Origin: Candidatus Helarchaeota archaeon
GTDB taxonomy: Archaea > Asgardarchaeota > Lokiarchaeia > Helarchaeales > HEL-GB-A
Length of the DNA: 40,600 nucleotides
Assembly (NCBI GenBank): GCA_013375455.1
Contig: JABXJT010000041.1
Location: forward strand, 1-40,600
Direction of reading: 5' to 3'
Shown: one piece after another, positions 16,411 through 25,358 of the stretch
Position numbering within the stretch: the stretch's first letter is position 1
How the letters are laid out: every line of letters starts with the position of its first letter
Made by a program: the position numbers and the translations under genes
Notes under the pieces: generated by a model
Told to the model about the DNA's origin: nothing
Database searches by the model: none
The model's input: only the letters and a program-made list of their open reading frames with translations

Positions 16411-16448
16411 AGGAGGATTGTATGAGTCGTTAGGGGAATGGTTGAGGA

Positions 16449-16925
16449 TTAGGATTTAGACCCAAAAGCCAGACCAAGCACGCCCGCATTTATCATGAGA
16501 ACGGGATCGATTATTTTATGTCCAGCTAGAGGTACAAACGCACTTCCTACAAACCTAACAACACTATGCAACTCTAACCACCGATTAACAGGATACCAGG
16601 CAACCACTATTTGTCGTCCGATTAGTAATAGCGCAGCGGCACAAAGGACCAAAAGAGCCCCCCATTTGTTATCTTTTAGAAGTAGAAATCCTCCAATTAC
16701 GCTCATTACTCCTAAAGTCGGTGTGATAATTATCACAATATACTGTAAAGGATTCCATATATCCCTAGAAAGAACATAAATAATATGATTTGTTATCATA
16801 ATCATGGGAATAATTCCAGCAGCTATTGCGCAAAACCCGCCTAACTGACGACCCTTTTTTACCGTAAATAAAGCCTCCAAGGGAATTGGATTATTTTTTA
16901 TGATTATATATTTATGTATTTTCAT
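16449..16925 (-). CDS. Four-TM small membrane protein (dispersed paralogue)
   Basis: A 158-aa protein with four predicted helices and the same plan as the three tandem proteins at 5.4-6.7 kb: a first helix, a second helix ending in IGGFLLLKDNKWGALLVL, a third helix, a polar loop with His, and a last helix ending in GLAFGSKS. It has ~25 extra basic, polar residues at the N-terminus; a GTG or TTG start closer to the first helix is possible. It lies between, and opposite in strand to, the DUF169 and corrinoid protein genes. Function unknown. Confidence 0.65.
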   Translation of the reverse strand: MKIHKYIIIKNNPIPLEALFTVKKGRQLGGFCAIAAGIIPMIMITNHIIYVLSRDIWNPLQYIVIIITPTLGVMSVIGGFLLLKDNKWGALLVLCAAALLLIGRQIVVAWYPVNRWLELHSVVRFVGSAFVPLAGHKIIDPVLMINAGVLGLAFGSKS

Positions 16926-17014
16926 TTTTTAGAGTTTCTCATTGAAGTGAACTCAATAAATTAAAAAAAGAAAAGAAAAATAGTTTGGATAAAGCGTGAT
17001 AAGCTGTGAGAAAA

Positions 17015-17644
17015 ATGGCATCGGAAGAAGAATTAATTAAAGCAATCGCTGAATTAGATGAAGATCGCGCCTTAGAGATCGTGCAAGAATTATCGGATAA
17101 GATGGCTGCCTTGGACATCATTAACATTGCACGAGAGGGAATGCAACAAGTAGGCGATCGATTTGCTGCGAAGGAGTACTTTCTAGCCGACCTTATCTTT
17201 TCAGCTGAAATATTCCAGGAGATAATGAAGAAGCTGGAACCAAAATTAGCAGTCACGGATAAATCCCAGTATAAAGGCAAGATTGTGATCGGAACCGTTA
17301 AAAATGACATTCACGACATCGGGAAAAATATCGTGGTCAGTCTATTACGGGCGGCGGGGTTTGAAGTTGTTGATATCGGGGTCGACCAGCCTGTTGAGAA
17401 GTTCGTGGAAGCCGTTAAAAGCGAACAACCTCAGGTCCTCGGATTGAGCGGCTTGCTTACCATCGCAATCGAAGAGATGAAAAATACCATAAATGCCATT
17501 GAAACGAATGGGTTGCGAAAAAATTTGAAGATCATCATCGGAGGAGGACCGATGGACGAGACTGTCCGCGATTACGTGGGGGCAGACGCAAGCACTCAAG
17601 ATGCCGTTGAAGGAGTTAATATGATCAAGGAATTCATAGATTAG
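17015..17644 (+). CDS. Corrinoid (B12-binding) methyltransferase cognate protein
   Basis: A 209-aa protein with the two usual domains: an N-terminal helical cap (EELIKAIAELDEDRALEI to about residue 85) and a Rossmann-like B12-binding domain. The cobalt-ligand motif DxHxxG is exact at 98-103 (DIHDIG, His100), followed by GLSGLLT and GGGPM, which line the corrinoid. The closest relatives are MtbC/MtmC/MttC and MtaC-type proteins carrying a methyl group between a substrate methyltransferase and an acceptor. No methyltransferase gene is in the window, so its partner is unknown. I chose the ATG at 17015 (GTGAG 5 nt upstream) over the GTG at 17006. Confidence 0.9.
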   Translation: MASEEELIKAIAELDEDRALEIVQELSDKMAALDIINIAREGMQQVGDRFAAKEYFLADLIFSAEIFQEIMKKLEPKLAVTDKSQYKGKIVIGTVKNDIHDIGKNIVVSLLRAAGFEVVDIGVDQPVEKFVEAVKSEQPQVLGLSGLLTIAIEEMKNTINAIETNGLRKNLKIIIGGGPMDETVRDYVGADASTQDAVEGVNMIKEFID

Positions 17645-17775
17645 CATGATGAATTTCTTTTTTAAATATACAAATAAACGCAATAGGATTCCAGTTTTAC
17701 AACCTTTAATAATTTTTTCAGAAATGATTAGTAAGAATTCTTTTCAACGCGCATTCAGGCATTGAAGAAATAACA

Positions 17776-17784
17776 TTTAAATAA
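17776..17784 (+). promoter_or_regulatory. Possible TATA box for the 17850 gene
   Basis: TTTAAATAA with an A-rich stretch before it (AAATAACA, BRE-like) fits an archaeal promoter; transcription would begin near 17808, leaving a ~40-nt leader. The surrounding 17645-17849 gap holds no other recognised feature. Pattern match only. Confidence 0.3.
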
Positions 17785-17849
17785 GAGAAAACTTCTTAGA
17801 AGATCTCACTCACAAAATTTTAGGTAAGGGAAAATAAAAAAGAAGGAAA

Positions 17850-18065
17850 GTGAATGAATTGGGTAAGAAAATGATACTGCTTGCTGGAATAATTCTTTTA
17901 GCGACTGGTGTTTTAGGTTTACTTTACGCCCTAATGGGCGATTGGGTCGCTCTTTTCGGGCCTTTAGCGAATTACAGCATTATCCAATGGCCAATATTGA
18001 TTTTAGCCGCAGGAGAAGCTGGAGCAGGAGTTCTGCTGCTTGTGGCGGGAATTCAATCAGATTAG
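17850..18065 (+). CDS. Small two-TM hypothetical protein
   Basis: A 71-aa protein with two hydrophobic helices (MILLAGIILLATGVLGLLYA and PILILAAGEAGAGVLLLVAG). The GTG at 17850 follows AAGGAAA very closely; a TTG at 17859 would give better spacing and a start of MGKKMILLAG. No family recognised. It follows the corrinoid protein by 205 bp on the same strand but probably has its own promoter. Confidence 0.6.
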   Translation: MNELGKKMILLAGIILLATGVLGLLYALMGDWVALFGPLANYSIIQWPILILAAGEAGAGVLLLVAGIQSD

Positions 18066-18203
18066 TAGCAACGAAGCGTACCTGTTCCTGTTGGAGCTCG
18101 AAAATTCTCGCACCAAACGATGTATGCACTCTTTTATTCTTTTTTTCATCTGCTTAGTGGTTGGAGCTAAATGAGATCCGAAGCAACCATTTTTTTAGGG
18201 TTA

Positions 18204-18413
18204 TTAAAGTTTATCCTTCCAATAATTGATGAAGGTTCTTAAGGATCGGTCATAGGTCCGCTCTATTTCAGGAGGGAATAAGCAACCTGGTAATTCCCGG
18301 TTCCTCCAATGAGATTTTAGACATTCGCAGCATTTACCCCTTTTTTCGCAGGACATGTAGCTACAACCGCAATCTTCTCGATTGCTTTCAATGTTACATT
18401 CCGGTGACATCAT
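18204..18413 (-). CDS. Cys-rich small protein, DUF6485-like
   Basis: A 69-aa protein with eight cysteines; the core CGCSYMSCEKRGKCCECLKS followed by NRELPGCLFPPEIERTYDRS resembles the DUF6485 family common in methanogens and other strict anaerobes, which has conserved cysteines likely to bind a metal or Fe-S cluster. It has no signal peptide. It lies near the corrinoid protein gene, on the opposite strand. The family assignment is from memory of the C-C-E-C-L and ERTYDRS pattern. Confidence 0.7.
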   Translation of the reverse strand: MMSPECNIESNREDCGCSYMSCEKRGKCCECLKSHWRNRELPGCLFPPEIERTYDRSLRTFINYWKDKL

Positions 18414-18538
18414 AATACCCTCTAAACAAACCTAATTCAGCTTTCCCAAAGATCCTTATAAAGAATGAGATTAAACTAGTAGCACATAGCCGCTGCATAA
18501 AAAAAAAGAAAATAAAGGAGTTTCTCGGGGCTTTGGAG

Positions 18539-18844
18539 CTACATCACGCTGGCTATTTTGGTAAGGTCTGAAACACCTACGAGAATCTCGGTTTTTATGG
18601 TGACTCCTTCGATGAGCGTGTATGGTGCGAAGATCTTCATAATTTCCAGATAGACTTCATCTACCTTCCCTTTTTCCACGTATATAAGATGATATCCCTT
18701 TTGGCCTTCTCCTCCATCACTGGTACTATAAGTATTCCATTTTTTCACGCCTTTTGGAAGCCCTTTTGCCGAATCTTTCACAAAACCCGACCAAACTTCC
18801 ATAGATTTATGACCTGGCATTACTATTGAGACTAAAAAGATCAT
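18539..18844 (-). CDS. Small alpha/beta hypothetical protein (dimeric ferredoxin-like fold, DUF3303-like?)
   Basis: A 101-aa protein reading as strand (MIFLVSIVMPG), helix (MEVWSGFVKDSAKGLP), strand (NTYSTSD, YHLIYVEKG), helix (VDEVYLEIMKIFAPY), strand (VTIKTEILVGV). That order is typical of small dimeric alpha/beta-barrel proteins such as DUF3303. The start is secure: AGGAGG lies 9 nt upstream of the ATG, the strongest Shine-Dalgarno in this part of the window. Function unknown. Confidence 0.65.
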   Translation of the reverse strand: MIFLVSIVMPGHKSMEVWSGFVKDSAKGLPKGVKKWNTYSTSDGGEGQKGYHLIYVEKGKVDEVYLEIMKIFAPYTLIEGVTIKTEILVGVSDLTKIASVM

Positions 18845-18962
18845 TGTTCTCTCGCCTCCTAAATTTTTTTGGGGGTTTGAGATTAGATGTTCCTTTTATT
18901 TAAGTTTTCGTAAACTTCTGCTTTTACAAAAAATATGAGTTTTAGATAACTCCTTCACAAAA

Positions 18963-20144
18963 CTATAGTTGTTTCAAGGCGTTCTCGAAATCGTTGATGA
19001 GATCCTCAATATTTTCGAGCCCCACACTGACGCGGAGCATGTATTTAGTGATGCCGATCGCCTTCCTAATTTTTCGTGTGATAAAGGAATGAGATAATTT
19101 GGCGGGATCTTCAATGAATGTGTCTGCATCCCCTAAGCTCACAGTGTAAGCAGGAATTTCGAGATTTTTAATAAATTCAGTAGCATCTAAACCCTTGTTA
19201 AGATAGAATGAAACAACACCACCGAATCCGCGCATCTGTTTTTTAGCCAAATCGTGTTGCGGATGGCTGAGGAGCCCGGGATATAACACGCGTTCGACCT
19301 TATCCTGGGTTTCTAAGAAGTTCGCAAGTTCTAAAGCATTTGCATTGTGCCGTTCCATTCGGACTTCGAGGGTTTTCAATCCCCTGAGAAATAACCACGC
19401 ATTAAACGGCGACATGCACCCCCCGAATTCCATCGAAGCTGGCATCACCTTGATTAAATTCTTTGAAGATCCTACCGTAATTCCTCCCAACGCATCGCCA
19501 TGACCTCCGATGTATTTAGTAGTGCTATGAATCACGTAATCCACTCCATAATCAATCGGCGTCTGATTGTAGGGCGTGGCAAAGGTATTGTCAATTAACG
19601 TGAGGAGTTCATGTTCCTGTGCAATTGCCACGACATTTTTGATATCTACCACTTTTAACGTAGGATTCGTAGGAGTTTCCAAGAAGATCATGCGTGTTTT
19701 TTCACTAAGTGCATCTTCAACCTGTGTTTCATCTGCTAAATTGACGAAATGGACTTTGACCCCAAAGTTACTGATATAATGCGTGAAGAAGCTCCACGTG
19801 GCACCATAGACTTCATTATCTGTAATGATTTCATCCCCTGCTTTTACTAATGAAAGAACGGTACTGGTTATTGCGGCCATTCCTGATGCATATGCAAACC
19901 CTCTTTCCGTTTTTTCGAGATTGGCAATCTTCAGTTCTAATTCTCTAGTGGTCGGGTTGCCTCCACGTGTATAAATAAATTCAGGTTTGACAATCTTACC
20001 TGTTAGAACACCCTTTACGTCAAACGCACTCGTTTGATAAATAGGAGTTGAAACGGGTGCATGTTTCCCTTTTGCGATGTCACTCCCGTGAATCGCTCGC
20101 GTTGCAAAGCCGCGGGTGAATTTCTTTTCCTCAGACACTTTCAT
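18963..20144 (-). CDS. PLP-dependent methionine gamma-lyase / cystathionine enzyme family, copy 1
   Basis: A 393-aa Cys/Met-metabolism PLP enzyme. Visible: phosphate-binding YTRGGNPTTRELE (~58-70), YASGMAA (~85-91), Tyr113 in EVYGAT, PLP-contact Asp in LIDNTFATPYNQ, and Schiff-base Lys210 in HSTTKYIGGHGD. The specificity region SLGDADTFIEDPAKLSHS resembles methionine gamma-lyases (SLGDAETLIQHPASMTHS), which release methanethiol, ammonia and 2-oxobutyrate; cystathionine gamma-lyase or synthase remains possible. The usual MGL active-site Cys near Tyr113 is absent. It is the second gene of a tandem pair, 58 bp behind copy 2. Confidence 0.9.
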   Translation of the reverse strand: MKVSEEKKFTRGFATRAIHGSDIAKGKHAPVSTPIYQTSAFDVKGVLTGKIVKPEFIYTRGGNPTTRELELKIANLEKTERGFAYASGMAAITSTVLSLVKAGDEIITDNEVYGATWSFFTHYISNFGVKVHFVNLADETQVEDALSEKTRMIFLETPTNPTLKVVDIKNVVAIAQEHELLTLIDNTFATPYNQTPIDYGVDYVIHSTTKYIGGHGDALGGITVGSSKNLIKVMPASMEFGGCMSPFNAWLFLRGLKTLEVRMERHNANALELANFLETQDKVERVLYPGLLSHPQHDLAKKQMRGFGGVVSFYLNKGLDATEFIKNLEIPAYTVSLGDADTFIEDPAKLSHSFITRKIRKAIGITKYMLRVSVGLENIEDLINDFENALKQL

Positions 20145-20202
20145 TACTTCCTCATTGCTTTATACGACATTTCATTTCTTTAATTTCAATTGTTCTATGA
20201 GA

Positions 20203-21378
20203 TTAAACGAGCCGAAGGGAATTCTGGAAATCTTTAATGAGATCTTCAATATTTTCGAGGCCCACGCTGACCCGTATCAAGTTTTTTGTGATGCCGATTG
20301 CTTTTTTTACTTTTCTTGAGACAGAAAAATGAGTTAATGTGTAGGGATCCTCAATGAGAGTTTCTGTACTCCCTAGACTCACTGCATAAATAGGAATTTT
20401 GAGATGTTTCATGAAATTTGAAGCACTAATACCCTTCTTAAGGTAAAAACTGAGAATTCCGCCGTAGCCGTGCATCTGGTTTTTAGCTATGTCGTGTTGA
20501 GGATGACTTGGAAGTCCGGGATATAACACGCTTTCAATTTTATCCTGCGTTTCTAAGAAGTTTGCAAGTTCTAATGCATTCTCATTGTGGCGTTTCATCC
20601 GGATTTCGAGAGTTTTCAAACCTCTCAGGAATAGCCAGGAATTAAATGGGGAAATGGTGCTCCCCAAATCAACAGACTCAGATCGAATTTGAGTTATTTT
20701 AGAGGATTCCGCTACCGTGATTCCACCTAGAGCATCGCTATGCCCCCCAATATATTTTGTACAACTGTGTACTACATAATCAATTCCAAAGTCGATTGGA
20801 GTCTGGTTATACGGGGAGCAAAAAGTATTATCAATGATTGAATGTAAATTATGTTCTCGTGCTATTTTAACAATATTCTTAATATTGACCAATTTCAACG
20901 TGGGATTCATAGGAGTTTCCATGTATAATAACCGCGTATTCGCATTAATTCTATCCTCAATTTGCGACTCATCTGCCATATTTACAAAGTTTATTTTTAG
21001 CCCGTGTTTAGCTAGATAATGAATGAGCAGGTTCCAAGTTCCACCATAGATTTCATTATCTGTAATGAGTTCGTCACCTACGATAGTTAAGGCGAGGATG
21101 GTACTAGCTATGGCGCCCAAACCGGATGCGTAGGCAAATCCAGCTTCAGTATTTTCGAGTTTCGCAACCTTTAATTCAAGTTCACTAGTTGTCGGATTAC
21201 CCATGCGAGTATAAAAGAATTTTGGACGCGTTTCTGAGCCTGTTAATAAATTTTTAACTCCAAAAGTGCTAGTTTGGAATATAGGAGTTGAAACTGGCGC
21301 GTGTGCTCCTTTTGCAATGTCACTTCCATGAATTGCGCGCGTTGCAAAGCCGCGGATAAATTTTTTTTCTTCGCTCAT
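20203..21378 (-). CDS. PLP-dependent methionine gamma-lyase / cystathionine enzyme family, copy 2
   Basis: A 391-aa tandem paralogue of the gene at 18963-20144, nearly collinear throughout. All key residues are retained: YTRMGNPTTSELE, Tyr111 in EIYGGT, Asp in IIDNTFCSPYNQ and Schiff-base Lys208 in HSCTKYIGGHSD. Differences cluster in substrate-facing stretches: YASGLGAI for YASGMAAI, SLGSTETLIEDPYTLTHF for SLGDADTFIEDPAKLSHS, and Cys in HSCTK and FCSPY. Loss of the conserved Ser before His (THS to THF) suggests a shifted substrate. It is first in the transcript, so the promoter should lie in 21379-21648. Confidence 0.88.
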   Translation of the reverse strand: MSEEKKFIRGFATRAIHGSDIAKGAHAPVSTPIFQTSTFGVKNLLTGSETRPKFFYTRMGNPTTSELELKVAKLENTEAGFAYASGLGAIASTILALTIVGDELITDNEIYGGTWNLLIHYLAKHGLKINFVNMADESQIEDRINANTRLLYMETPMNPTLKLVNIKNIVKIAREHNLHSIIDNTFCSPYNQTPIDFGIDYVVHSCTKYIGGHSDALGGITVAESSKITQIRSESVDLGSTISPFNSWLFLRGLKTLEIRMKRHNENALELANFLETQDKIESVLYPGLPSHPQHDIAKNQMHGYGGILSFYLKKGISASNFMKHLKIPIYAVSLGSTETLIEDPYTLTHFSVSRKVKKAIGITKNLIRVSVGLENIEDLIKDFQNSLRLV

Positions 21379-21494
21379 TGCACTTACAGTCCCATAAAAT
21401 CTTGTAACAAATTATTTGTACCTTTTTCTTCATATTTAGAATTACTGAAATTCCTGGTTCTCATTAAGATGGAATGTAACTAGACCATCACATT

Positions 21495-21562
21495 TTGGAT
21501 ACCAAATTGAAAATTTTTAAAAAAATTGTTTCTATACACTTTTCTCCCCAAAGGGTATCCAA
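21495..21562. promoter_or_regulatory. Inverted repeat in divergent promoter region
   Basis: TTGGATACC (21495-21503) and GGTATCCAA (21554-21562) are perfect inverted copies 50 bp apart in the 270-bp gap between the PLP enzyme (minus) and the PH-like gene (plus). They could be half-sites for a shared regulator or pair in RNA. Otherwise this gap holds only AT-rich promoter-like sequence. Confidence 0.3.
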
Positions 21563-21648
21563 TAAATAGAAGAACTGTACCAGTATCTTAATAAATCCAT
21601 CAAGGGGCAATTGATCTGATGGCGGATTAAAGCAAGAGGGGCCCGCTC

Positions 21649-22254
21649 ATGACAAAGGCAATTCCTCAGAAGGATCAGGCAAAAATTGAACAAATTTTAA
21701 CTGAGATAGACGCCTCTTCCTTGTTACAAAAAGACGAAGCGGTAATAGAGGGATGTTTCCCTATCCGGATAAAGAATAGAAAATATTACTGCCTTCTTAC
21801 CGATTCACGTTTAATTATAGCCGCAAGAAAAGGAGTTTTTGTACCTCAAAAATTACAAATTATTCCGCTTCAGAATATAGAAGATATTTCCTTGGATATC
21901 TATAGACATCCAGTTAATTTCCTTCTAAATGCGATTTTAATTCCAGTTTATATTGCTAGTTTTTCTCTTTTTTTGCTTCTTGGAGTTCAAATGTTGTTTT
22001 GGATTTGTATGATATGTTTGATTCTTTTAGCCCCTTACTCAGTTTACTATTTTGTTAGAGGGGAAGATATCGTTCGATTGAAAGTTCCAGGGAACACTCT
22101 AAGTTTGCGTCGCACCCTTAAATATTATTGGGTTTATGGAAGGGGATCCCTCACTTTCTTTGAAATTGATGAAAATTCCTTTCAAATTCATGGGAAAAAA
22201 GGAGATATTCAAGATTTATACAGCTTTTTGGTGAGTTATATAAAGAGTTCGTAA
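21649..22254 (+). CDS. PH-like domain membrane protein with inserted TM hairpin
   Basis: A 201-aa protein. Residues ~30-85 (VIEGCFPIRIKNRKYYCLLT, then DSRLIIAARKG and IIPLQNIEDISL) match the first strands of the bacterial PH (YdbT/YokE-like) fold, where a 'TDxRLI' strand and a 'I.L..I..I' strand are typical. Two membrane helices (~92-113 and ~115-137) are inserted, and the fold appears to resume from ~145 (DIVRLKVPGNTLSLRR) to a C-terminal helix (DIQDLYSFLVSYI). The start has GAGGGG about 9 nt upstream. It is convergent with the acyl-CoA synthetase. Role unknown; membrane-surface lipid or protein sensing is the family guess. Confidence 0.7.
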   Translation: MTKAIPQKDQAKIEQILTEIDASSLLQKDEAVIEGCFPIRIKNRKYYCLLTDSRLIIAARKGVFVPQKLQIIPLQNIEDISLDIYRHPVNFLLNAILIPVYIASFSLFLLLGVQMLFWICMICLILLAPYSVYYFVRGEDIVRLKVPGNTLSLRRTLKYYWVYGRGSLTFFEIDENSFQIHGKKGDIQDLYSFLVSYIKSS

Positions 22255-22265
22255 GGAAAAATGGG

Positions 22266-24038
22266 TTATTCAGCGAGATAGTTTTCATATTGCCGTTTTA
22301 ATTTTCCGCGTAAAGTTTTCCCTGCGGGACTGGTTGGGAATTCTGTGACAAATTCCATATGTTTTGGTGCTTTATAGCGAGCGAGTTTCCCCTTCACAAA
22401 GTCAATTAATTCTTGCTTTAATCCTTCAGAAGCTTCCTCTTCATATTGTTTCCTTAATTTAATTAGGGCAAGAGCTGACTGTCCCCATTCAGGGTCAGGG
22501 ATGCCTATCACGACCGACTCGAAGACTTTTTCATGCTTTTCTAAGACATCCTCCACTTCGGGGGGATGGATTTTTTCTCCACCGGTATTGATCGTCTCTT
22601 TGATGCGTCCGATAAGAGTGACGTTCTTTCCATCCTCGTTAAGTTTGTACAGATCGCCACTATAGATCCATCCATCCACGATTGTTTTAGCAGTTTTTTC
22701 CTTCGCTCCCAAATATTCTTTCATCGTTGGACCTGCTTTGAAAATACCCTCTCCCATTTCGCCGGGTTTGACGTTTTCACCCTTTTCATTCACGATCCGC
22801 ATCTGATCGGGTGGTAAAAGGGTAAAAGTATTAGAAGACACTAAATCTCCTGGGATATAGACTTTTGGAACCAGCTGAAGACTTTCGGTGGCAGCGACAG
22901 TATCGAGAAAACCCACATCAGGGAACGCCTCCCAGAGCATCTTTTTGGTTTTTGCTGAGAAAATGGCGGCACCAGACACGATGCCCACAAGTATATTATT
23001 TACCATTTTTTTGTATTTATTAAGTTCAGGGGAGTCCAATAGCGCTCGTGCTGTTTTATCCCCGATAGTCATCATAAATGTGATCTTATGTTTCTTGATG
23101 AGCTCGAAAACTTCCTTGGGATCGTAACGCCTGCTTTCGGTTAGGACCAAGGTTCCCCCAGAGAATATTATTAAATGCGAAAGCCAACCATAGATATGGA
23201 AAAGTGGTGGAGGCCACAAGAAGACATTTTTAACGACGCCTTTATCAGCAATCGTGCCCTTTGGGTAGTTTTTCTTTGCTCCTTCCAAGAGCTCTTCTTC
23301 GATTTGGGCCTGGCGTGCATCCGTGTGAAGTAGTGAAAAGATGGGAAACCGCCCAAGGCTCCAGGGGAAGGGGAGCATTTTCATCACTTTAGATTTCATC
23401 TTTTTTGGCATGTCCCTAATGCGCTTGAACATTTCCATAGTCCAATTGAGCATGCCACCCATACCGATTAAGCGATTTACCGCCTTATGCGTCCACACAG
23501 CTCCTTTGGGCGTGCCAGTCGTGCCGCCTGTATAAATCAAGAAAGCCTTGTCATCTTCTGTCAAATCAACTTCGATTGTTTCTGTTTTAAAGTGTTTTAG
23601 AAGTTCATTATCGTAATTCAGGTAACCTTCAAAAATATCTAATCCCGTAATGACGAAGTTTTTTACGCTCTCACATTCATCTTTGATTGTTTTAACGGCG
23701 TCTACAAATTCTGGACCGTGGATGAACATTTTCGGCTTGGAATCTTTTATAATATAAAGTATTTCAGGCGGTTTATAGCGATAATTAATACCAACAACCG
23801 CGGCGCCCATGCGATAACAGGCATTATAAATTTCAAGGTATTCAGGACAGTTGTACAATAACACCGCTACATGGTCACCTTTCTCTATCCCATAATTTCT
23901 TAAAAAATTGGCTAGAGAATTTATACGATTATCAAATTCTTTATAAGTAAGCTTTTTATTTCCATGGATGATAGCTTTTTGCTTCGGATGTTTTAACGCT
24001 ACTTTATGCACGTACAGGCCAATATTTTCAATTTCCAT
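22266..24038 (-). CDS. Acyl-CoA synthetase (AMP-forming, FadD-like)
   Basis: A 590-aa ANL-superfamily ligase. The ATP-binding loop YTGGTTGTPKGAV is at ~169-181; the middle has FLDTVAATE; then YSGDLYKLNEDGKNVTLIGR (adenylation-domain hinge) and KETINTGGEKIHPPEVED. The catalytic C-terminal Lys lies in SPAGKTLRGKL, so both half-reactions should work. The enzyme activates a fatty or other carboxylic acid to its CoA ester via the acyl-AMP. An insertion around 195-255 (MPKKMKSKVMKMLPFPWS) is basic and hydrophobic and might touch the membrane. A 3-hydroxyacyl-CoA dehydrogenase occurs at 38.5 kb. The gene is monocistronic here. Confidence 0.92.
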   Translation of the reverse strand: MEIENIGLYVHKVALKHPKQKAIIHGNKKLTYKEFDNRINSLANFLRNYGIEKGDHVAVLLYNCPEYLEIYNACYRMGAAVVGINYRYKPPEILYIIKDSKPKMFIHGPEFVDAVKTIKDECESVKNFVITGLDIFEGYLNYDNELLKHFKTETIEVDLTEDDKAFLIYTGGTTGTPKGAVWTHKAVNRLIGMGGMLNWTMEMFKRIRDMPKKMKSKVMKMLPFPWSLGRFPIFSLLHTDARQAQIEEELLEGAKKNYPKGTIADKGVVKNVFLWPPPLFHIYGWLSHLIIFSGGTLVLTESRRYDPKEVFELIKKHKITFMMTIGDKTARALLDSPELNKYKKMVNNILVGIVSGAAIFSAKTKKMLWEAFPDVGFLDTVAATESLQLVPKVYIPGDLVSSNTFTLLPPDQMRIVNEKGENVKPGEMGEGIFKAGPTMKEYLGAKEKTAKTIVDGWIYSGDLYKLNEDGKNVTLIGRIKETINTGGEKIHPPEVEDVLEKHEKVFESVVIGIPDPEWGQSALALIKLRKQYEEEASEGLKQELIDFVKGKLARYKAPKHMEFVTEFPTSPAGKTLRGKLKRQYENYLAE

Positions 24039-24111
24039 TTGAAATTTCGCCCATTTTTACCTGTTAATGCAAAGAAAATGATGATCGCTATTGTACAATT
24101 AAGTAAGAGTG

Positions 24112-25344
24112 TTATTCAAATTGAGGAAGAGAAACATCTCTTCGGCACTTGCCCCAGATATCAACAAGGATCTTTCCAAGGATTTCAATTTGATAAGGGT
24201 CTTGGAATAATACTCCGAGTGGAGTACCCCCACGATCTTGTGGCGCGAGAAGTAGTTCTTCGTGATCCCGATTAATGGCCCACAGATTTTTTTCATCACT
24301 ATGGCGAATATTGATGTTTGGTTTGGAGAATTGCTTAAAAATCGCCTTATGAGATTCATTTCTAAAATTGACGGAAGTCATTATTCGTAGCCTAGTAGAA
24401 GTTCTTAGATTGTCTAAATTAATGATTTGAGGTAGTAGGTCGAATTTCGGAAGTGAAATTGTAGCGTTATGTTTGACTTTCTGAAGGATTTCAGTAATGC
24501 GTTCAACAACCTGCGATTCACCTTTAGCAAGGTTTGGAAGGGCGTTATAGATGAGATTGACTTCTGCTTCTTCTAAATTTTTTTGATACTGAGTTAGATT
24601 TTCTTCTAAGGCAATATTTTTAGCGATTGCCTCTCCAATTTCCGTGGATATCTTGGCGATCTCTCCATCCTTTTCAGCAATCGCTGGGTTGATCTTCTCC
24701 TTTTCCTTCTCTAATTTTTCTATTTCGGCATATAAATGCTTAATTTCTGCGCTTTGATTATTCGTCGTTGTATTTAACTCATTAATTTCTGACTTTAATT
24801 CATTCAAATTTTCTTTTATTTCATCCAATGATCGTGTTGATGCTATTTTATCTAGTTGGGCTCCACTAAGTTCTGACCCTTTTTGGGAAATTTCAGCGGT
24901 CTTCGCGTGAATTTCTTCCCTTAATTGATCTCCTAAGGCTCTAAGTTGATCAATGGTCTCATCCTTGCCCTTAATGATTCCTTCCAATTCTAAAATTCTT
25001 TTCAATTGATTATCAACTTTTAAGTTTAATGCACTACTCTCTGCTTTAAGGATTCCAATTTCTGCTATATCTTCGTTTAATCGCTTATTTTGTTCCTGTA
25101 AATCTTCAATTTGGTGAATCATTTTCTCTGTTTCATATATGGCTTGCTCTTCATGTAGCGCAATTGCTTGTTTTTCTTCTATAAGCTCCTTTACGCGAGA
25201 ATCGAGCTCATAAACTTCTTGAGTGGGTCCTAATTCGTCTTTTTCTTGTTTTTCTTCCATTTTCCTTAATTTATCCACTAGTGTCCCAATTTCTCTATCT
25301 TTTCTCATGAGTTTTTTTTCTAATTGATCCATTTGTTTGCTCAT
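24112..25344 (-). CDS. Coiled-coil protein with C-terminal PLD/TrmB-like domain, tandem copy 2
   Basis: About 410 aa. Residues ~1-265 are an almost unbroken coiled coil (for example KQMDQLEKKLMRKDREIGTL). The last ~140 residues are globular: a helix (ESQVVERITEILQKVKHNA), then strand ISLPKFDLLPQI, TRLRIMTSVNF, HKAIFKQFSKPNINIR, LWAINRDHEELLLAPQ and a final helix ILVDIWGKCRR. This order resembles the C-terminal PLD-like domain attached to TrmB regulators, though there is no HKD motif. I set the start at ATG 25344, preceded by GGGGTAAG, 14 bp after the upstream stop; an in-frame ATG at 25395 would overlap it. It is paralogous to the gene at 25359. Confidence 0.8.
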   Translation of the reverse strand: MSKQMDQLEKKLMRKDREIGTLVDKLRKMEEKQEKDELGPTQEVYELDSRVKELIEEKQAIALHEEQAIYETEKMIHQIEDLQEQNKRLNEDIAEIGILKAESSALNLKVDNQLKRILELEGIIKGKDETIDQLRALGDQLREEIHAKTAEISQKGSELSGAQLDKIASTRSLDEIKENLNELKSEINELNTTTNNQSAEIKHLYAEIEKLEKEKEKINPAIAEKDGEIAKISTEIGEAIAKNIALEENLTQYQKNLEEAEVNLIYNALPNLAKGESQVVERITEILQKVKHNATISLPKFDLLPQIINLDNLRTSTRLRIMTSVNFRNESHKAIFKQFSKPNINIRHSDEKNLWAINRDHEELLLAPQDRGGTPLGVLFQDPYQIEILGKILVDIWGKCRRDVSLPQFE

Positions 25345-25358
25345 TTTTCTTACCCCAT

